In this document: in pieces, positions 9,859-22,029 of the stretch
How the letters are laid out: the number at the start of each line of letters is the position of its first letter
Position numbering within the stretch: the first letter of the stretch is position 1
Assembly: GCA_028673005.1 (NCBI GenBank)
Contig: CM054114.1
Location: 131,088,470 to 131,152,469, forward strand
Direction of reading: 5' to 3'
DNA from: Tanypteryx hageni
Lineage: Eukaryota; Arthropoda; Insecta; Odonata; Petaluridae
Length of the DNA: 64,000 nt
Position numbers and translations under genes: made by a program
Notes under the pieces: model-generated
Seen by the model: the letters and a program-made list of their open reading frames with translations, nothing else
Database searches by the model: none
Told to the model about the DNA's origin: nothing

Positions 9859-11296
9859 TTATGTTCATTCTCCGTAAAATCTGATACTACTAATAAGCAC
9901 CATACTACGAAGACGATTTTCTATATACCTTGGGTAAATCAACATGATCTACGTCATTTTTCGGTTCTTTTCTAAGTCCGTTTTGTCCGTCATCACAACA
10001 ACACAACATCCTATCCGAGTGCGGCCTACTCTTCTTTACCCTCTAAATAACCTCCATTAACAACATTCCTCGTATTTTCACATAAAAGGGGCAGTTGATA
10101 ATTAATCGCTGCATTAGTTGCCCCAATTCGCTTCCTTCGTCAATCTTAAAACCCACTCGAGGGGAACGATTAATCTTCTCACAAATTGGGAAATTATTAC
10201 ACGGCGTTTATTACGCGAAAAATTAAAGTAAATGAAATAAGCAAGAAGTTGAGGTATATTCGAGTAATAGCGATTGTAGCAGTGTGCCTCAAAGAGTTAA
10301 GAGTTTCCGTAAAAATTAAAACAAAAAGGAAGTAATATGAGATAAGCAAGTTTCAAAGCGAACAATAAAGTTGAAAAGAGCGATAATTATACGAATATTT
10401 ATTTATTTTAATTTTCATTCATTTTCATTATTTCCACGACCTCTGTCAAAAATTGTTTGCTCAACATTGGCTGTAATTTCTTTTATGGCCAGTTAATTAC
10501 GATTTTTTTAATGCAAGCAGATTCAATATATTCATTATGTAATCCTGGGCACATCGTGCTATTTTCTGGAGAATTCATGCCAAAAAAATAGTGTATCCAG
10601 ATGAAACGATAATTCTATCCCAAGGAGAGACACTTCTGTCGCTGTCAAACAATAGACAAACGCTATCTCCTTTTCAGTTCCTCCCGAAACATAATAGTCC
10701 ACGCAAATAAAATGTTTGTAAAACGATTTTTAGATTCGCAGAAAATGATTTATTGGCCATCAAATTCGAGCAAGGACCAGAGCAAGAGCCTGACTTTCCT
10801 CTCTGCGGTCCCGGGTGAGAATCTCCTCAGGGAAGGCTTCGTTTTTCGTAAACCTGGGCCAGACGGGATCTCCATCCACACGATGAGAGACGATATAAAA
10901 ATAACCAAGGAAGACCATTCGGAAAAAGACTTTTATCCCTTTGAGGGGAAGCTAATGCCGACACCTGTTGTTTCTCCTTCCTCCTGGAGTGAACGTCTTT
11001 CTCTCTTTCTCTCTCGCCATTCGTGATTGGCAGATTGACACAGAGTTAAATGGTATTTCTTTCTCACAAGACAAGTAGCAGGCAGAGAAACCTACATTAA
11101 ATGGATTACTTTTGACAAGTAGGTCTTCAAGCATTTATTTTTTTGGGGCATTTTGCAATATTTTTTCTAAGAAATCGTAAGGATTCTTATAGAGAAGGCT
11201 TCTGGTTGTATGAATAAACAAATACATTGCTTAATTATGGCAAAGGAAGAAAAAATATAGTTTTAAATCAACTACGTGTAAAAGATATACGAATTT
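9859..11296. other. Unassigned sequence
   Basis: No supported gene. About 10030-10260 contains several ATTAAT/TTTATTAC-type homeodomain-like cores in less repetitive DNA. The 104-codon frame at 10712-11026 has no recognisable domain or exon signals. Confidence 0.3.
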
Positions 11297-11378
11297 GCCA
11301 GCGTAAGTTTATTAATATAGGTTAGTGGTCATATATGTTTTTGCCAGGTGCCTTCATCAGTAGTAATAAAAGTACGCA
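11297..11378 (-). ncRNA. Degenerate hammerhead-like hairpin
   Basis: On the minus strand a CTGATGA box (plus 11354-11360) is followed by GGCACCTGGC and AAAAAC, then the palindrome CATATATG. It is flanked by imperfect arms (GCGTACTTTTATTAC at 11376-11362 and the complement of GCGTAAGTTTATTAA at 11301-11315). This reproduces the order of parts in the 4758-4884 motif, but G12 of the GAAA box is lost, stem II is mispaired and the GTC/UH site is not intact. It is probably a dead Penelope-like or retrozyme relic. Confidence 0.4.
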
Positions 11379-11989
11379 ACTCTTCGCGCTTTCCACTATT
11401 ACATTCGCCTTGTCCATAGAGTCTGAAAAAAGTGATTCTTAAAACATTAGACATCGGGAAGATGAGCTGGGGCGATTACATTACCAGCAAAATCAAAAGT
11501 AAATTTTATGCGTTTAAATAAATAATATGTTATTTGTAGGAAGTTATGCCAACGGAATAAATTCCATAGCTTAAATTTTCCCCTTAATTTTTTTATTGCG
11601 AACGGGATTCACGAAGCCCAATCTTAGTAAAGAAACGGAAAATTATAAGATTTAAAATGTATTTCGTCAAAAGTAAATTCCATTGAATTTTCGACCAAGT
11701 ACTTTTTCTATTTTTTACGTGAATTAACGTGTCGTGCAAAATATTATCGCGTTTTGCATGACGTAATGCAGTCTTTAGTTTCCAACATCTTTACAGATAT
11801 GTTGTCAAAGATAGACAGAATTTCGCGGCTCTCCCACCTTGAAACAAGGCTATATTTATATAAATACGGGCATCACAACAAATACAAGCATTCATTTGTT
11901 CGTGCAACATCATCTTCAATTTATTAGATGAAAATTGCTACCTTATTAACCCGTATGGACACTCGTGATATAAAATACTGGTAAACCTT
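11379..11989. other. Unassigned AT-rich sequence
   Basis: Nothing supported. Confidence 0.4.
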
Positions 11990-12310
11990 CGAAATGTGGA
12001 TATGGAGAAGAAATCTGACGATAAAATGGACAGATAGGATGAAAAACGAGGAAATACTAAGAAGAATAGGATAAAATCGAGTGATTATACAGGCTATGCA
12101 AAAGAGAAAGGCGAGCTGAATTGGATATTACCTGAAGAGAGAGAGCATTAGAAGAAAACTGGATGGAAAAGGCGAAAGAGGTAGGAAAAGGGTTCAGCTT
12201 ATAGACGACTTGAAAGAGATAGAGAGTTATCAAGACATGAAGACAGCGGAAAATGAGAATATGTGGACAACCAGGTTTAACCAAGAATAATCACGGACCT
12301 GTCTACAGAC
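11990..12310 (+). pseudogene. Non-LTR retrotransposon C-terminal fragment
   Basis: Translation with frameshifts gives MWIWRRNLTIKWTDRMKNEE followed by ILRRIG, then an IGYYLKREH-like segment, then GERGRKRVQLIDDLKEIESY and a DMKTAENENMWTTR end. WIWRR..ISWTD(R/K)..NEE(V/I)LRR..G, then G(K/R)RGRGR..(M/L)DDLK, then a final W, is the well-known C-terminus of endonuclease/reverse-transcriptase LINEs in arthropods. Only about 100 codons remain, with stops near 12073 and 12152. The hAT element at 12324 starts a few bases downstream. Confidence 0.7.
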
Positions 12311-12323
12311 AGACGACTATGAT

Positions 12324-13090
12324 TAGAGTGACCAGAACAGTACCGGATTTTAGATGTTGTCCCGGAGTCCCGTCCGGTTTAGTATTTGTCCCGGTTAAAA
12401 ATTCTTTTTATTTTATAAATATGGAATAAATAAATCACATTCCACCAGTTATATGTTATTACCTATGCAATGCATTTATTAGGAATTAAAACCTCATCTT
12501 TCAATTAAGTTTAAATAAGCATAATCCGCAAGGGGTGCCTATAGGTGCGAGATGTGCAGCGTACTCCGACAACCGAGTGCACGCAAGGCACATTTAGCTA
12601 TACAAATTTCGAAGCAATTATTTGTTTTAGATTATCCCTATCAACTTTCAGGAACCAAGTTTGTCTAAAACGTTATATTTTACTGTTATCAGGCCATAAT
12701 ATTTCTTGAATGTTGCCAGATACGGATTTAACTACGGTTAGAAATGATACACGAGGTGACCTTTCCTAAATGCTTTGGTGAACCAAAATACCTTAGCCCG
12801 AAAAATACGGTAAATATGACTAAAATATTTGTTCTCATCAATTTTCTGACCAATTCTGTAATACTTTTGTGCATATAATGTTAGAATTTCAAGAAATCAT
12901 GGCCTACTTTATCAATAAATTCATGGCCTACTTAATCAATAAATTCATGGCCTAGCTACCCAGAATTTATCTATTTGGCATGTAAGCGACAAAAAACTAA
13001 AAATCTTATATTGTCCCGTTTATATCCCGGTTTTTCTTCCCCAGAACACGTTGTATCCTGGTTTTACTTCCTCTGAATCTGGCCACCTTA
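12324..13090. mobile_element. Non-autonomous hAT element, 767 bp
   Basis: The left end is TAGAGTGACCAGAACAG. The right end complement is TAAGGTGGCCAGATTCAG, followed on both sides by TCCCGG or TCCTGG-type subterminal motifs. Octamers ACTATGAT (12316-12323) and ACTTTTAT (13091-13098) agree at 6 of 8 positions. It contains a 24-bp tandem repeat at 12897-12960 and no transposase. The 100-codon frame starting at 13051 begins inside its right end and is not considered real. Confidence 0.75.
12897..12960 (+). repeat. 24-bp tandem repeat, about 2.5 copies
   Basis: TCATGGCCTACTTTATCAAT plus AAAT is repeated at 12921 with one change and starts a third time at 12945. It lies inside the hAT element. 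Confidence 0.85.
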
Positions 13091-14047
13091 ACTTTTATTT
13101 ATTTATTTCATTAAGAACATTCTTCCCCGACATCCCTGGCCAATCAGTAGCGACACACAGTTTTGATAACGCTGAAGTATACGTTCAAGGCGATAAAATA
13201 AGAGGCGAAGATTTTCAATTTCAGCTGAAAAGCTATGCTTACAGACGAATCCTAATAACTCGAACTTCGAAAAGTATAATCGAGTTATCGAAAAGTATGT
13301 GTATGCATTTATTTATGGAGCGTAACTGGGAACCGCCCAGTGATGATAAATAGGACAACCAATAGGCCCAGGACAAGAGGAATCCGCTACATTGTTTGAA
13401 GAACAAAGAAATAATCTGCAACTACCTTCGTAGCTTTCAGGAGTAATCCATAAACTCAAGAAAATATTGCGCTATCTTCCAAGAAAAAAATCGATCGGAA
13501 ACAAGAGTTGGAAAGAAGAAGCTAATGTTTTGATTGACATAGAAGACACAATTTAAGGCAAGACAAACATGGAAGACAGACGGATGCCTCTTCCCATAAT
13601 CGATCTGACGAAGATTATATTAAGAGCATTGCAAATGGGAACAGCAGCTCAACGGTCTGACTCGTCCCGGAAAAAGAAAAATACGACATTATCATAAAAA
13701 CGGTTTGCAAAATGAACTCGTCCTATTTTGTGAGATTATTTAAAAATTCTGATCTTTCTCCGATGTATCCCCTCCTCCCCCTCTGCGACTTCTGCCGAAT
13801 TCTACTGGCTCTCCCATCTCCTCCAGTTGCCAATAACAAAGACCAGGGCTGTGGAAAGTCTTTTTCCTACCCATTGATTTCCGATACCCACTTCGAAATG
13901 AGAGGGAAAATGGGGTTTTCTAATGTAAAAAGAATCGTCTCAAATTGGATTCCGGCGATCTTTATCTCGTACGCAAGAGGCTGAAGATCCATATTTTTCA
14001 TTCGTTTCCTTCCTATTCTCTCCAAATAAGCGTTTCCAGCTTTCTCC

Positions 14048-14109
<62 letters not shown>

Positions 14110-16560
14110 TGCAAATTATATGCCATATACATACATAGAGAGAGATGTAAATAAATATGTATATACACAGGCAGTAAACTCCCGATTCAACGATTCATGC
14201 TTATATTGGTAAATTGGATATTCCCTTTCATCGGTAAGCCTATTTACAAGTACAAATAAATTAAAAATTAAGTAAGTATTAGAGAATTAAAGAATAAATA
14301 TAAAAGTCTAACTTAATGATACTCCATAAGGTAAGAAGCTTACAAGAAAATAAATAGAGTACGTATTACGTTTGTACACCTTTTATAAAGATATAGTGCA
14401 AGTGTAATACCGTTCATACGTAATTCAGCATTAAAAAAATTCAAGTTAAAAGTTTTAAAATTACCGCTAAATCAAAATTCCTTTTATTTGACATTCGTTT
14501 ACTCGGGAGTTTGTCATATATGATGGTATAATACATTATTATTTAGTTTCTATGGAGTCCAAATCTTTCGCAATTTTTCAGCTGATCTTTTAATTTTCTC
14601 ACGTATATATTTACTCAGAATCTCCTAAAAACGTTTGTTTGATTTTATGTCCTCAGTTTGCTTACAAATCAGGTTCAATCGCACATCTTCTTCATTATTC
14701 AGCCCTAAAAGGGATAGCGTCAAAGATGTGCGAATCAAGTTCTCACTCGTCCGTTGAGTAAAATTGACGTGGGTGCTCATACTTGATTGCTATCGGAAAG
14801 TTTCTCAGTCATAATTTGGAGGACATGTCCTTCAAGCTTCTGCTGAGAAAAACTGTTTTTTCAAAATAATAAGAGATAAATACTATCGTTTAATACTTTA
14901 AAATATTCCGTTCAAATTTAAATAATGGAAAAATTTCCCTTCCAAGAATGCCTAAAACAAAAATATTAAGGACGACATTTGATTGCCGTATATGCACATT
15001 TTTACTATTAAATTTTCTATTACTCAGAAAGTTTGTCTAATTTTTGGCATTGTAAGTCAATTACTAATTGAGAAAAATTCTGTTTGTCCAACTTCCACTG
15101 CAATACGGCTTCTTATTGTAGACCATAATATTTCTCTAAATTTTTCTAAAATGTTTTCGTTCTGATTTGGTTCGTTCGTTCTTTTACGAATTGTTTTCAT
15201 TGTACCCTATTCTTTTCTTTTTGGATATTTTTCAAATGTTGGTATGGAAATTCTCTATTGATATCAATATTCTTGTTTATATTTGACTATGGTAACTCCT
15301 ATCTGCTTAATCTGATTTCTGGTGGTGCAAAATGTCCTATCCATATATATGATAACAGCGAATGCCGGAGCTTTCACGAAGCTAATTAAATTTCAAGGTC
15401 GCACCTTTTCAAAAAAGTAATGATTCCTTAGATAATTTGGCAGATAATTCGGAAGTAAACGTAAGTTTGTTGATTGCAATGAAAAATCATGACAATTACT
15501 TTCAACTGGCCATTAATGAAAAATTAGATGGGTAGAGAAAACGTGCCATCAAATCATCAAATTCAAAGTGCAGCATATTATAGAAACGTTTATCACTCAT
15601 TAAATGAGAAAATAGTTAATTTTATTCGGATATATAATGAGAGATGAAGAGAGAAGATAAACAAACTTCACTTTTGCGAAAAATTTTCATAAGATCTTCT
15701 CGTATCAAATCCAAATGTTTATATACGCGATATTTTTCACAAAAAACCAAGGCAGAGGAAAATGTTTTCGTTGATGTAGATCTAAAATATTTTCACGCTA
15801 AGAAGCACCACGTACATTCTGGTATCTTTCCCGTTCAGCATAATTCTTCGAAATATCATATTCTCGATTAATTATTTTGCATAAACAATCCATATTTTTA
15901 TGCAAATAAATTTCAATAGAATAGATTTTCATTAAGTACTGCCGAGTAATATCGATTTTAATATATTCATGATTATATAACCTTAAGAAAACGTTAGCAG
16001 AAATGGTTACGTAGCTCAAAATGTTAAAATGTTTCCTGAAGTTGCTAATTCGAGCATAAACAAATACAAATACTTTATGGATATAATGATAGATGATTTT
16101 AAAAATTATTTTCAAACAGATTTTCTACTCCATTGTACAATAAAACAGAATACAGAACCGGCCTAACCCTTCAAATTCTTTCCGACGGGTAATCTTTCAT
16201 CAGACGAGCGATTAATTGATCATAATGAATAATCACCTAGCAAAGGTAGTAGGTATATCAAAACCATTTTCACAATATTCCCATTAAAGCTGTGAATAAT
16301 TAGCGCACATCTCTCCTCCTAGCGTGAAGAAAAAAACTTTCTCAACACCTTTCAAAAACCTGGTGGTGGATCCTTTGCGGAGCAGATAAGTTTGCACGTT
16401 AAAATGCAGTGGAAAGCGAATCAATTAGGCAAATCAATTTCTCGCGGTGATCTACGTCCTTAAACCCACCACCACTCCTTCGCGAGTACTTCTAGAACAA
16501 TAAGTAAGATGAAAAAAACAAGTCCTCGATTTAAAGATATTTGTCATCCCACTGATATCG
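13091..16560. other. Unassigned AT-rich sequence with a (TA)n microsatellite
   Basis: A pure (TA)n tract occupies about 14052-14101. No other repeat or gene is supported; frames at 13712-13984, 14983-15165, 15644-15871 and 15798-16115 are short, AT-biased and without recognisable domains. Confidence 0.4.
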
Positions 16561-17760
16561 CCGTTCATTTGGCTCCAGAGAACGAGAGAAAGAAAAGTAG
16601 AGAGAGAGAGAGAGAAAAAGAGAGAACAAAATCCGATTTGAGAGAGAGAGAGAAAGAGATAGGACCAATTCCGAGCGAGATTGTGATGGGGAGGAAGAGG
16701 AGGGAGGGGGAGCGAAAGAAAAGAAAAGAACGTAGGCGTCAAGCGCCTCTGCCGGCGAAAAATAAAAGCACAGACCGGCGAAGTAGGAAAAGCAGGAGGT
16801 GGTCCTCAGTCCAATGCACACCTTCATTTTCTCTTAAAGGAAATTAAAAATAAAAATCGGAGGCGACGAAAAGAAAGAGAGGGATAAGGAAAGAAGAAGA
16901 GCGAGAGAAAGATTATTTTCCCTCTCTCATCACCAGAACAAACGGAGAAGCAGAGGGATAGAGTGGTGGAGGAGGACGTATGTGGAGAGAGAAGTAGGGG
17001 TGGGAGAGAAAGAGTAGATTCGAGCTCGCTCATTACCACGTTAGGTGGCGATTAATACAAAAAACTCAGCTCCGCTCATTGGTCGCATTGGTCCGGAGAT
17101 GTGCGTCAGAGGCAGAGGAGGGGGGGAGAAGGGAGTTGGCAGAGAAGGGAGAGAGAGAGATATCTCCCTTTCTCACTCTCTCTCGCTCTCTCTATCTCAT
17201 GGTGCTGTCCCTCTTGGAGTGCGAGTAATGAAGGGAAGACGGCGTAGTTGGAAGATCGCTCGGGCAAAATAAAACAAGAAAAATAAAAGAAGGCAGAAAA
17301 GTGAAGGGAAGAGGGGGCGGCGGGGGTGGGGAAGGTAGGATGGATGCAGGAAGGAGGGGAGATAGGGGAGGAAGCAGCAAGCAGAGGATGATTCGCTTCG
17401 GAAGATTACGGAGGGCGCCACGTTTCCACCTTACCAGTAAAAGCCACAGGTTCTCCTTCCCTCTTTCTACTACTCGGTGAAGGGACTTGGCGGGATGGAG
17501 AGTTTTTTAAAGAGGGTGGGTTATGGGAATGAGGCGAACGAAGGCGTGGAATGGGAAGAAGAGCGTGGGAGGGGAGGAGAAAAAATAAAGAGGGCGATCC
17601 TCAAATGATTTCGGGAAATTCCTGGAAAAGAATACTGCCAAGGCCCGAAACAGAGAGGACGGGATTTGGGGAATTTTCTGCCGAAAAGGTTTGTTCTCCT
17701 CTCGGAATGAACCGGGAAAGGGAGAAGAAAAAATTAAATATAACGCTAAATAAAATAAAA
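16560..17760 (+). repeat. Purine-rich (GA)n block
   Basis: Long G/A runs with (GA)n cores near 16598-16670 and 17148-17162, a local C/T switch at 17165-17195, then GGGAGGA-type repeats to about 17370 and a weaker purine bias to 17760. Overlapping Ser/Pro/Leu- or Arg/Glu-rich frames on both strands are products of composition. Confidence 0.8.
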
Positions 17761-17799
17761 GAAGGTAAAGGCACGTCTTAAGCATTCTCGGACTGTAAG

Positions 17800-18740
17800 A
17801 CGTTGAGGGAAATCGGGCGTTGTTTAGCGGAAAATAAAATAAAAGCGTTAAGGGAGATTGATTATTATTAATATTTCTGTTTCTTCGATTTTTTCGCGTT
17901 TTTTGGAAATTGAAATGGCAATCATCTGATTCTGGGAAATTTCTTTCTCCTCGACTTAGATGAAGCGAAAGGAGATATGGAAAGAGAATGGAAGGCTTCG
18001 CATGGAAGCGGGACGGTAAATATGATGCCTTTCGTTGTTTGTATTAAATTGGAAGTGTTCGGCGAAAACATGACAGTATTCCTCTCCCAACAGGAAATAA
18101 AATGCGAGAGTTTTTTAGAAGTTTCTTGCCAAATGGCTGCTTATTCAAGTCTAGAAAGAATTTTATCGATCTATATCTAAGAAAATATTAAGAGAATTCG
18201 GGACAGTTACAGGCGTTCTTTAAGATTGAATTGCCTACCTTCAAAGATAAAATTGTATCTAAGTTGACGATTCTAACATATGTGTTGGAGGGTTATGAGT
18301 TTCAATCATGTGGAGTAAATGTACAATGCCTGACGTTTTGCTAGCGTAGAAGCTCGAATGTCCAAGAAAATATTCTCCTTGCTGTTGGAACCCGAATACG
18401 TCCAAAAAAATTCATACCTGATACTAAAACCTACAGAAAACTTCTCTCTATGGTAAAAATATTTTACAGCATAGTGAGTGGAAATTAATTTCAAGGAACC
18501 ATTGTGCTATTGATTTAAACATCAATTGAAGCGCTTTGGAGATGATTCAACCAAACAAGTATATATTAACTAATAACCAAATTACATTTCTAAACGCAAT
18601 TTTCACTCTTCGTCGACGTTAAAAAAAATCATAGCTAGAAATGTATCTAACTTTTAAACCTTTTTTTAAGCTTTCCGATAAATGATCAAGCTTCAGCTTT
18701 TTCGATCGTGCGATTGAAAGTAAACATCGCGTGAATATCG
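17800..18740. other. Unassigned AT-rich sequence
   Basis: No supported feature. Confidence 0.4.
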
Positions 18741-18746
18741 CTCAAA

Positions 18747-19217
18747 ATGCGTTCCGACTGCCGCAGGAATCTTCCTCCTATTTTAAAATTTTCAATGTTT
18801 ATATTTCGTAATCTGACCTATGAGTCGCACGTAAATTGCAGGCGATTGCGACCGATGAATCGAAAATTAGATTTTAATGCCGCCCTATTCATATTCCGCG
18901 TTGCGTTCCTGCCAAGTTCCCGCCAACTGGCAAGTGAAAGTATTGCCGCTAATGGTTGACCTCCGCGTATCGTCAAGCGGAGCATTTAAAAAATCCTGTC
19001 GGATATCGTGCAAATATTGCACCAATTCAATCAAATGCAAATCTAGGTTGATGGCCGCTGGATGAGACATAAGGCGCCTGGCGACAAGGCCGCAGATTGA
19101 TGTCACATCTAGGAAAGCAACCAGCTGCCGCTCGGTGTTTGGATTAATTCCCAGTCGCCGTTTCGAACGCCTGCATTGCTTCCGTATTGGAACAGCGCTT
19201 AAATAAATAACTGACAA
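18747..19217 (-). other. Candidate conserved segment, possible exon or non-coding element
   Basis: A compositionally distinct, non-repetitive segment of clearly higher GC than its flanks. It carries a 110-codon minus frame (19217-18885) with balanced amino-acid use, including the stretch INPNTERQLVAFLDVTSICG. I recognise no family, and no splice-site arrangement or start context decides between an exon and conserved non-coding DNA. Confidence 0.2.
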
Positions 19218-20300
19218 GGATCCATAAAATGAATTCGGACAGATATTCGAGCATTTGGCGGATAAACCTGAGCATGTGTCGCTATTGCTTTTAAATGCTA
19301 AAATATCCTCCGCAAAAAAGATGTCGGAATTAAAAAAAAAACGATTCGAAATATTTTTCTTCGCATGGCCTACATTCGAGCAACTTTAATGTTTGGTTTA
19401 ACAGAATCGAACTTCTAATTTCCGGTGGAAACTAGTACGACGTTGTTTTTAAAAAATATGTTTTTTTGCGAGACAGCATGCAGTTTTTTTAAAAGCATAT
19501 TTGTCAAATTATTGCAATTCATATTTTGCTAGACTTCAAAAACTAGTACAGATTGTTTTGCATGATTTAGATCCGTCTTTTGATATTTTGATTTATAAAA
19601 ATTCGAATCAAATCCAGCTTTCTTCGTACACTCACGGCTATTATCAATAAGTGTATATTGAAGTACAAATCAATGTTAAAATCTATGTTAGCAAAATTAT
19701 GAATGTATATTTAACAATAAATCTTATAGTCTGATCCTCTTGTATGCATTAGATACAAATAGAAAATTCTGTAGTCAAAATAATTAGTGTGAATGAATAT
19801 TTTCCTTTTCATTCCCACAAAATCCACCCTCGGACAATATATCTAATTTTTTCCTTCAACTTTTTCAACAAAACACTATGATTAAATATGGTATGATAAA
19901 AATATTTTTAACGACATGTGAATATTATAGATATTATATACGAAAAAATTGTGACGAATTTCCCCTCATCTCTTTGAGAAAATACGAGTATAGTTCCTCT
20001 TCAAACTGTTAAGCTTTGCGATATCTGGAAACTAATAACCTATTATCACACGTTTTATTGAAATATCGTGTCATACTATCCAATTTTCGAATTTTTAAAA
20101 AAAATCAGAGATTATGGAGGGAAAAAAGTTTTTATTGAAAATTCTAATACGCGATGAATACAAATTTTCCACGAGCTATCCGTCCCAAAATGAATTCGGC
20201 AAACACCAAATGACAAAAAGGTTTCAAGGAGAATAATATCATACAGATAACATGACAATATAAGAAAGCCTTTAAATAAAACGCTATATTAAGAAGATAT
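19218..20300. other. Unassigned AT-rich sequence
   Basis: No supported feature. Confidence 0.4.
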
Positions 20301-20319
20301 AATTATAAAGGAGGATACA

Positions 20320-22010
20320 GAGGGGGATGCGTGAAAGGTAGGGATAGCAACGCACAGCAGATATTGATGAACCGAGAGAGAGAGGGAGAGAGGCAAGTGG
20401 GAAAGGTAAACAACGGGTAGAGACTAGATTGGAATGGAAGGTTGCAGAATTCAGAGAGGAGTAAGGAATAACAGTGCTTTTCCGAGAAAAGAGACACATC
20501 GACATGTATAGAGAGAAGGGGGAAGCTTTGAGAGGTAAGCAAATCAAAGGGAGAGAGAGAGACAAGCATAAGGGAGAAAGAGAGAGAAGCATAAGGGAGA
20601 GAAACGAAGAGAATGAAGAGAGATAGAGAGAGACGTAAATAAAGAGGGGAAGAGGGGGTAAAGAAGAAGAAACAGGAAAGGGTATAGGGTTTAAAGACAC
20701 ATACGCAACGTAGCGGAACGCGAGACCGGACTAATGGACAATCGCCGCCCCTTTTGCCTAAATGCAAAGTGCCGAAGAACAAAGGCTGTTAGGGGCAGAG
20801 ATGAGAGGGGCGAGAGTGGGCAGGGGTGTGAGAAGAGAGAGAGAAAGGGAGAGAAAGAGAGGGTCGAAGAGGCGGATAAACATTAGAAAGAAGGAACGGG
20901 GGCGAGAACAATGCCATCAGAGATCCTTTAGGGAATAGGTTAGGAGGTTGGGAAAGGGAGGGGTATTAGGTGGGTTCAGAAAGTGGGGGAGGGAATGATG
21001 AGGGAAAGGGCGGTGAAAAGGAGGAGTCAGCGGTTGGTTGGGCAGAGAGTTTGGGCAGGGCGCGTGATCGGGATGCATTATGGGAGTAAATTGACTGCAG
21101 CGCTTTTTAGGAGAGTATACGGGGGGAGGAGAAAGGTGTACGAAGAGGGCGCGGGAGGGAGAAGGGTAGGAAGAAGGGGAGAGAGAGAGAGAGAGGTGAG
21201 GAGGAAAGGACGTGTGGTGGAGGATGAAGGAAGAGATAGGAATGGCAAGAGGAGACAGATGTGCGGAGAAAGAGAGATATGGGAGGGAATAACGAGTGCA
21301 AGGAGATGATAGATGGGAAGAAAATGGGAGTGAAAGAGAGAAGATAGAAAGGGAGGTAGAGAGAGGTAGAGAGATGGGGAGAGAGGAAGGGAGAGAGGGA
21401 GGGAGAGAGGAAGGGAGAGAGGGAGGGAGAGAGGAGAGAGAGGGAGAGAGGAGAGAGAGGGAGAGAGGAGAGAGAGGGAGAGAGAGGGATAGAGATGGAG
21501 AAGAGGGAGAGAGAGATGGAGAAGAGGGAGAGAGAGATGGAGAGAGAGATGGAGAGAGAGATGGAGAGAGAGATGGAGAGAGAGGGAGAGAGAGGGAGAG
21601 AGAGAGGGAGAGAGAAGGAGAGAGAGGGAGAGAGAGGGAGGGTGAGGGATAGGAAAGAGAGAGGAGAGGGAAAGGAGGAGGAAAGGAGAGGTAAAGGAGA
21701 GGGAAAGGAAGTGAGGGGGGAGGGAGAGAGGAGGAAGGGGGAGGTAGAAAGAGGAGGAAAAGAGAGGAAGGGAGGAAGAGAGTTAAGGAGAGGGAAGGGG
21801 AGAGGGAGTGAGAAATCTACGGAGGAGAAGGGAGAGATCAAGAGAGAGAAAGGGAGAGAGGAGATGGTGGAAGAGAGGGAGAGGGCTAAGGAGAAGGAAA
21901 GGGAGTGAGAAAGCTACGGAGAGTCTAAGGAAGAGAGCGAGAGGGAGAGGAGGGAGGGAGTGAGGGCTAGGGAAAGACCGTTGGAGGAGGAAATTTTCCA
22001 GAGGAGGGAC
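20320..22010 (+). repeat. Extended purine-rich (GGGAGAGA)n-type block
   Basis: Nearly continuous G/A sequence on the plus strand. The purest part is about 21330-21650, with interleaved GGGAGAGA, GGAGAGAGAGAT and GGGAGGGA units. The 244-codon minus frame and the several Arg/Glu-rich plus frames across it are translations of the repeat. Confidence 0.9.
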
Positions 22011-22029
22011 AGGATGATTCGTCGGCATT

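Noticed and set aside
10712..11026. 104-codon plus frame with varied composition
   Set aside because: No domain, splice or promoter support; length is within chance expectation.
13051..13353. 100-codon plus frame
   Set aside because: Starts inside the right terminus of a hAT MITE.
21107..21908. Long frames on both strands (244 codons minus, 137 and 118 codons plus)
   Set aside because: They lie in the (GGGAGAGA)n block; stop codons are absent because of composition.
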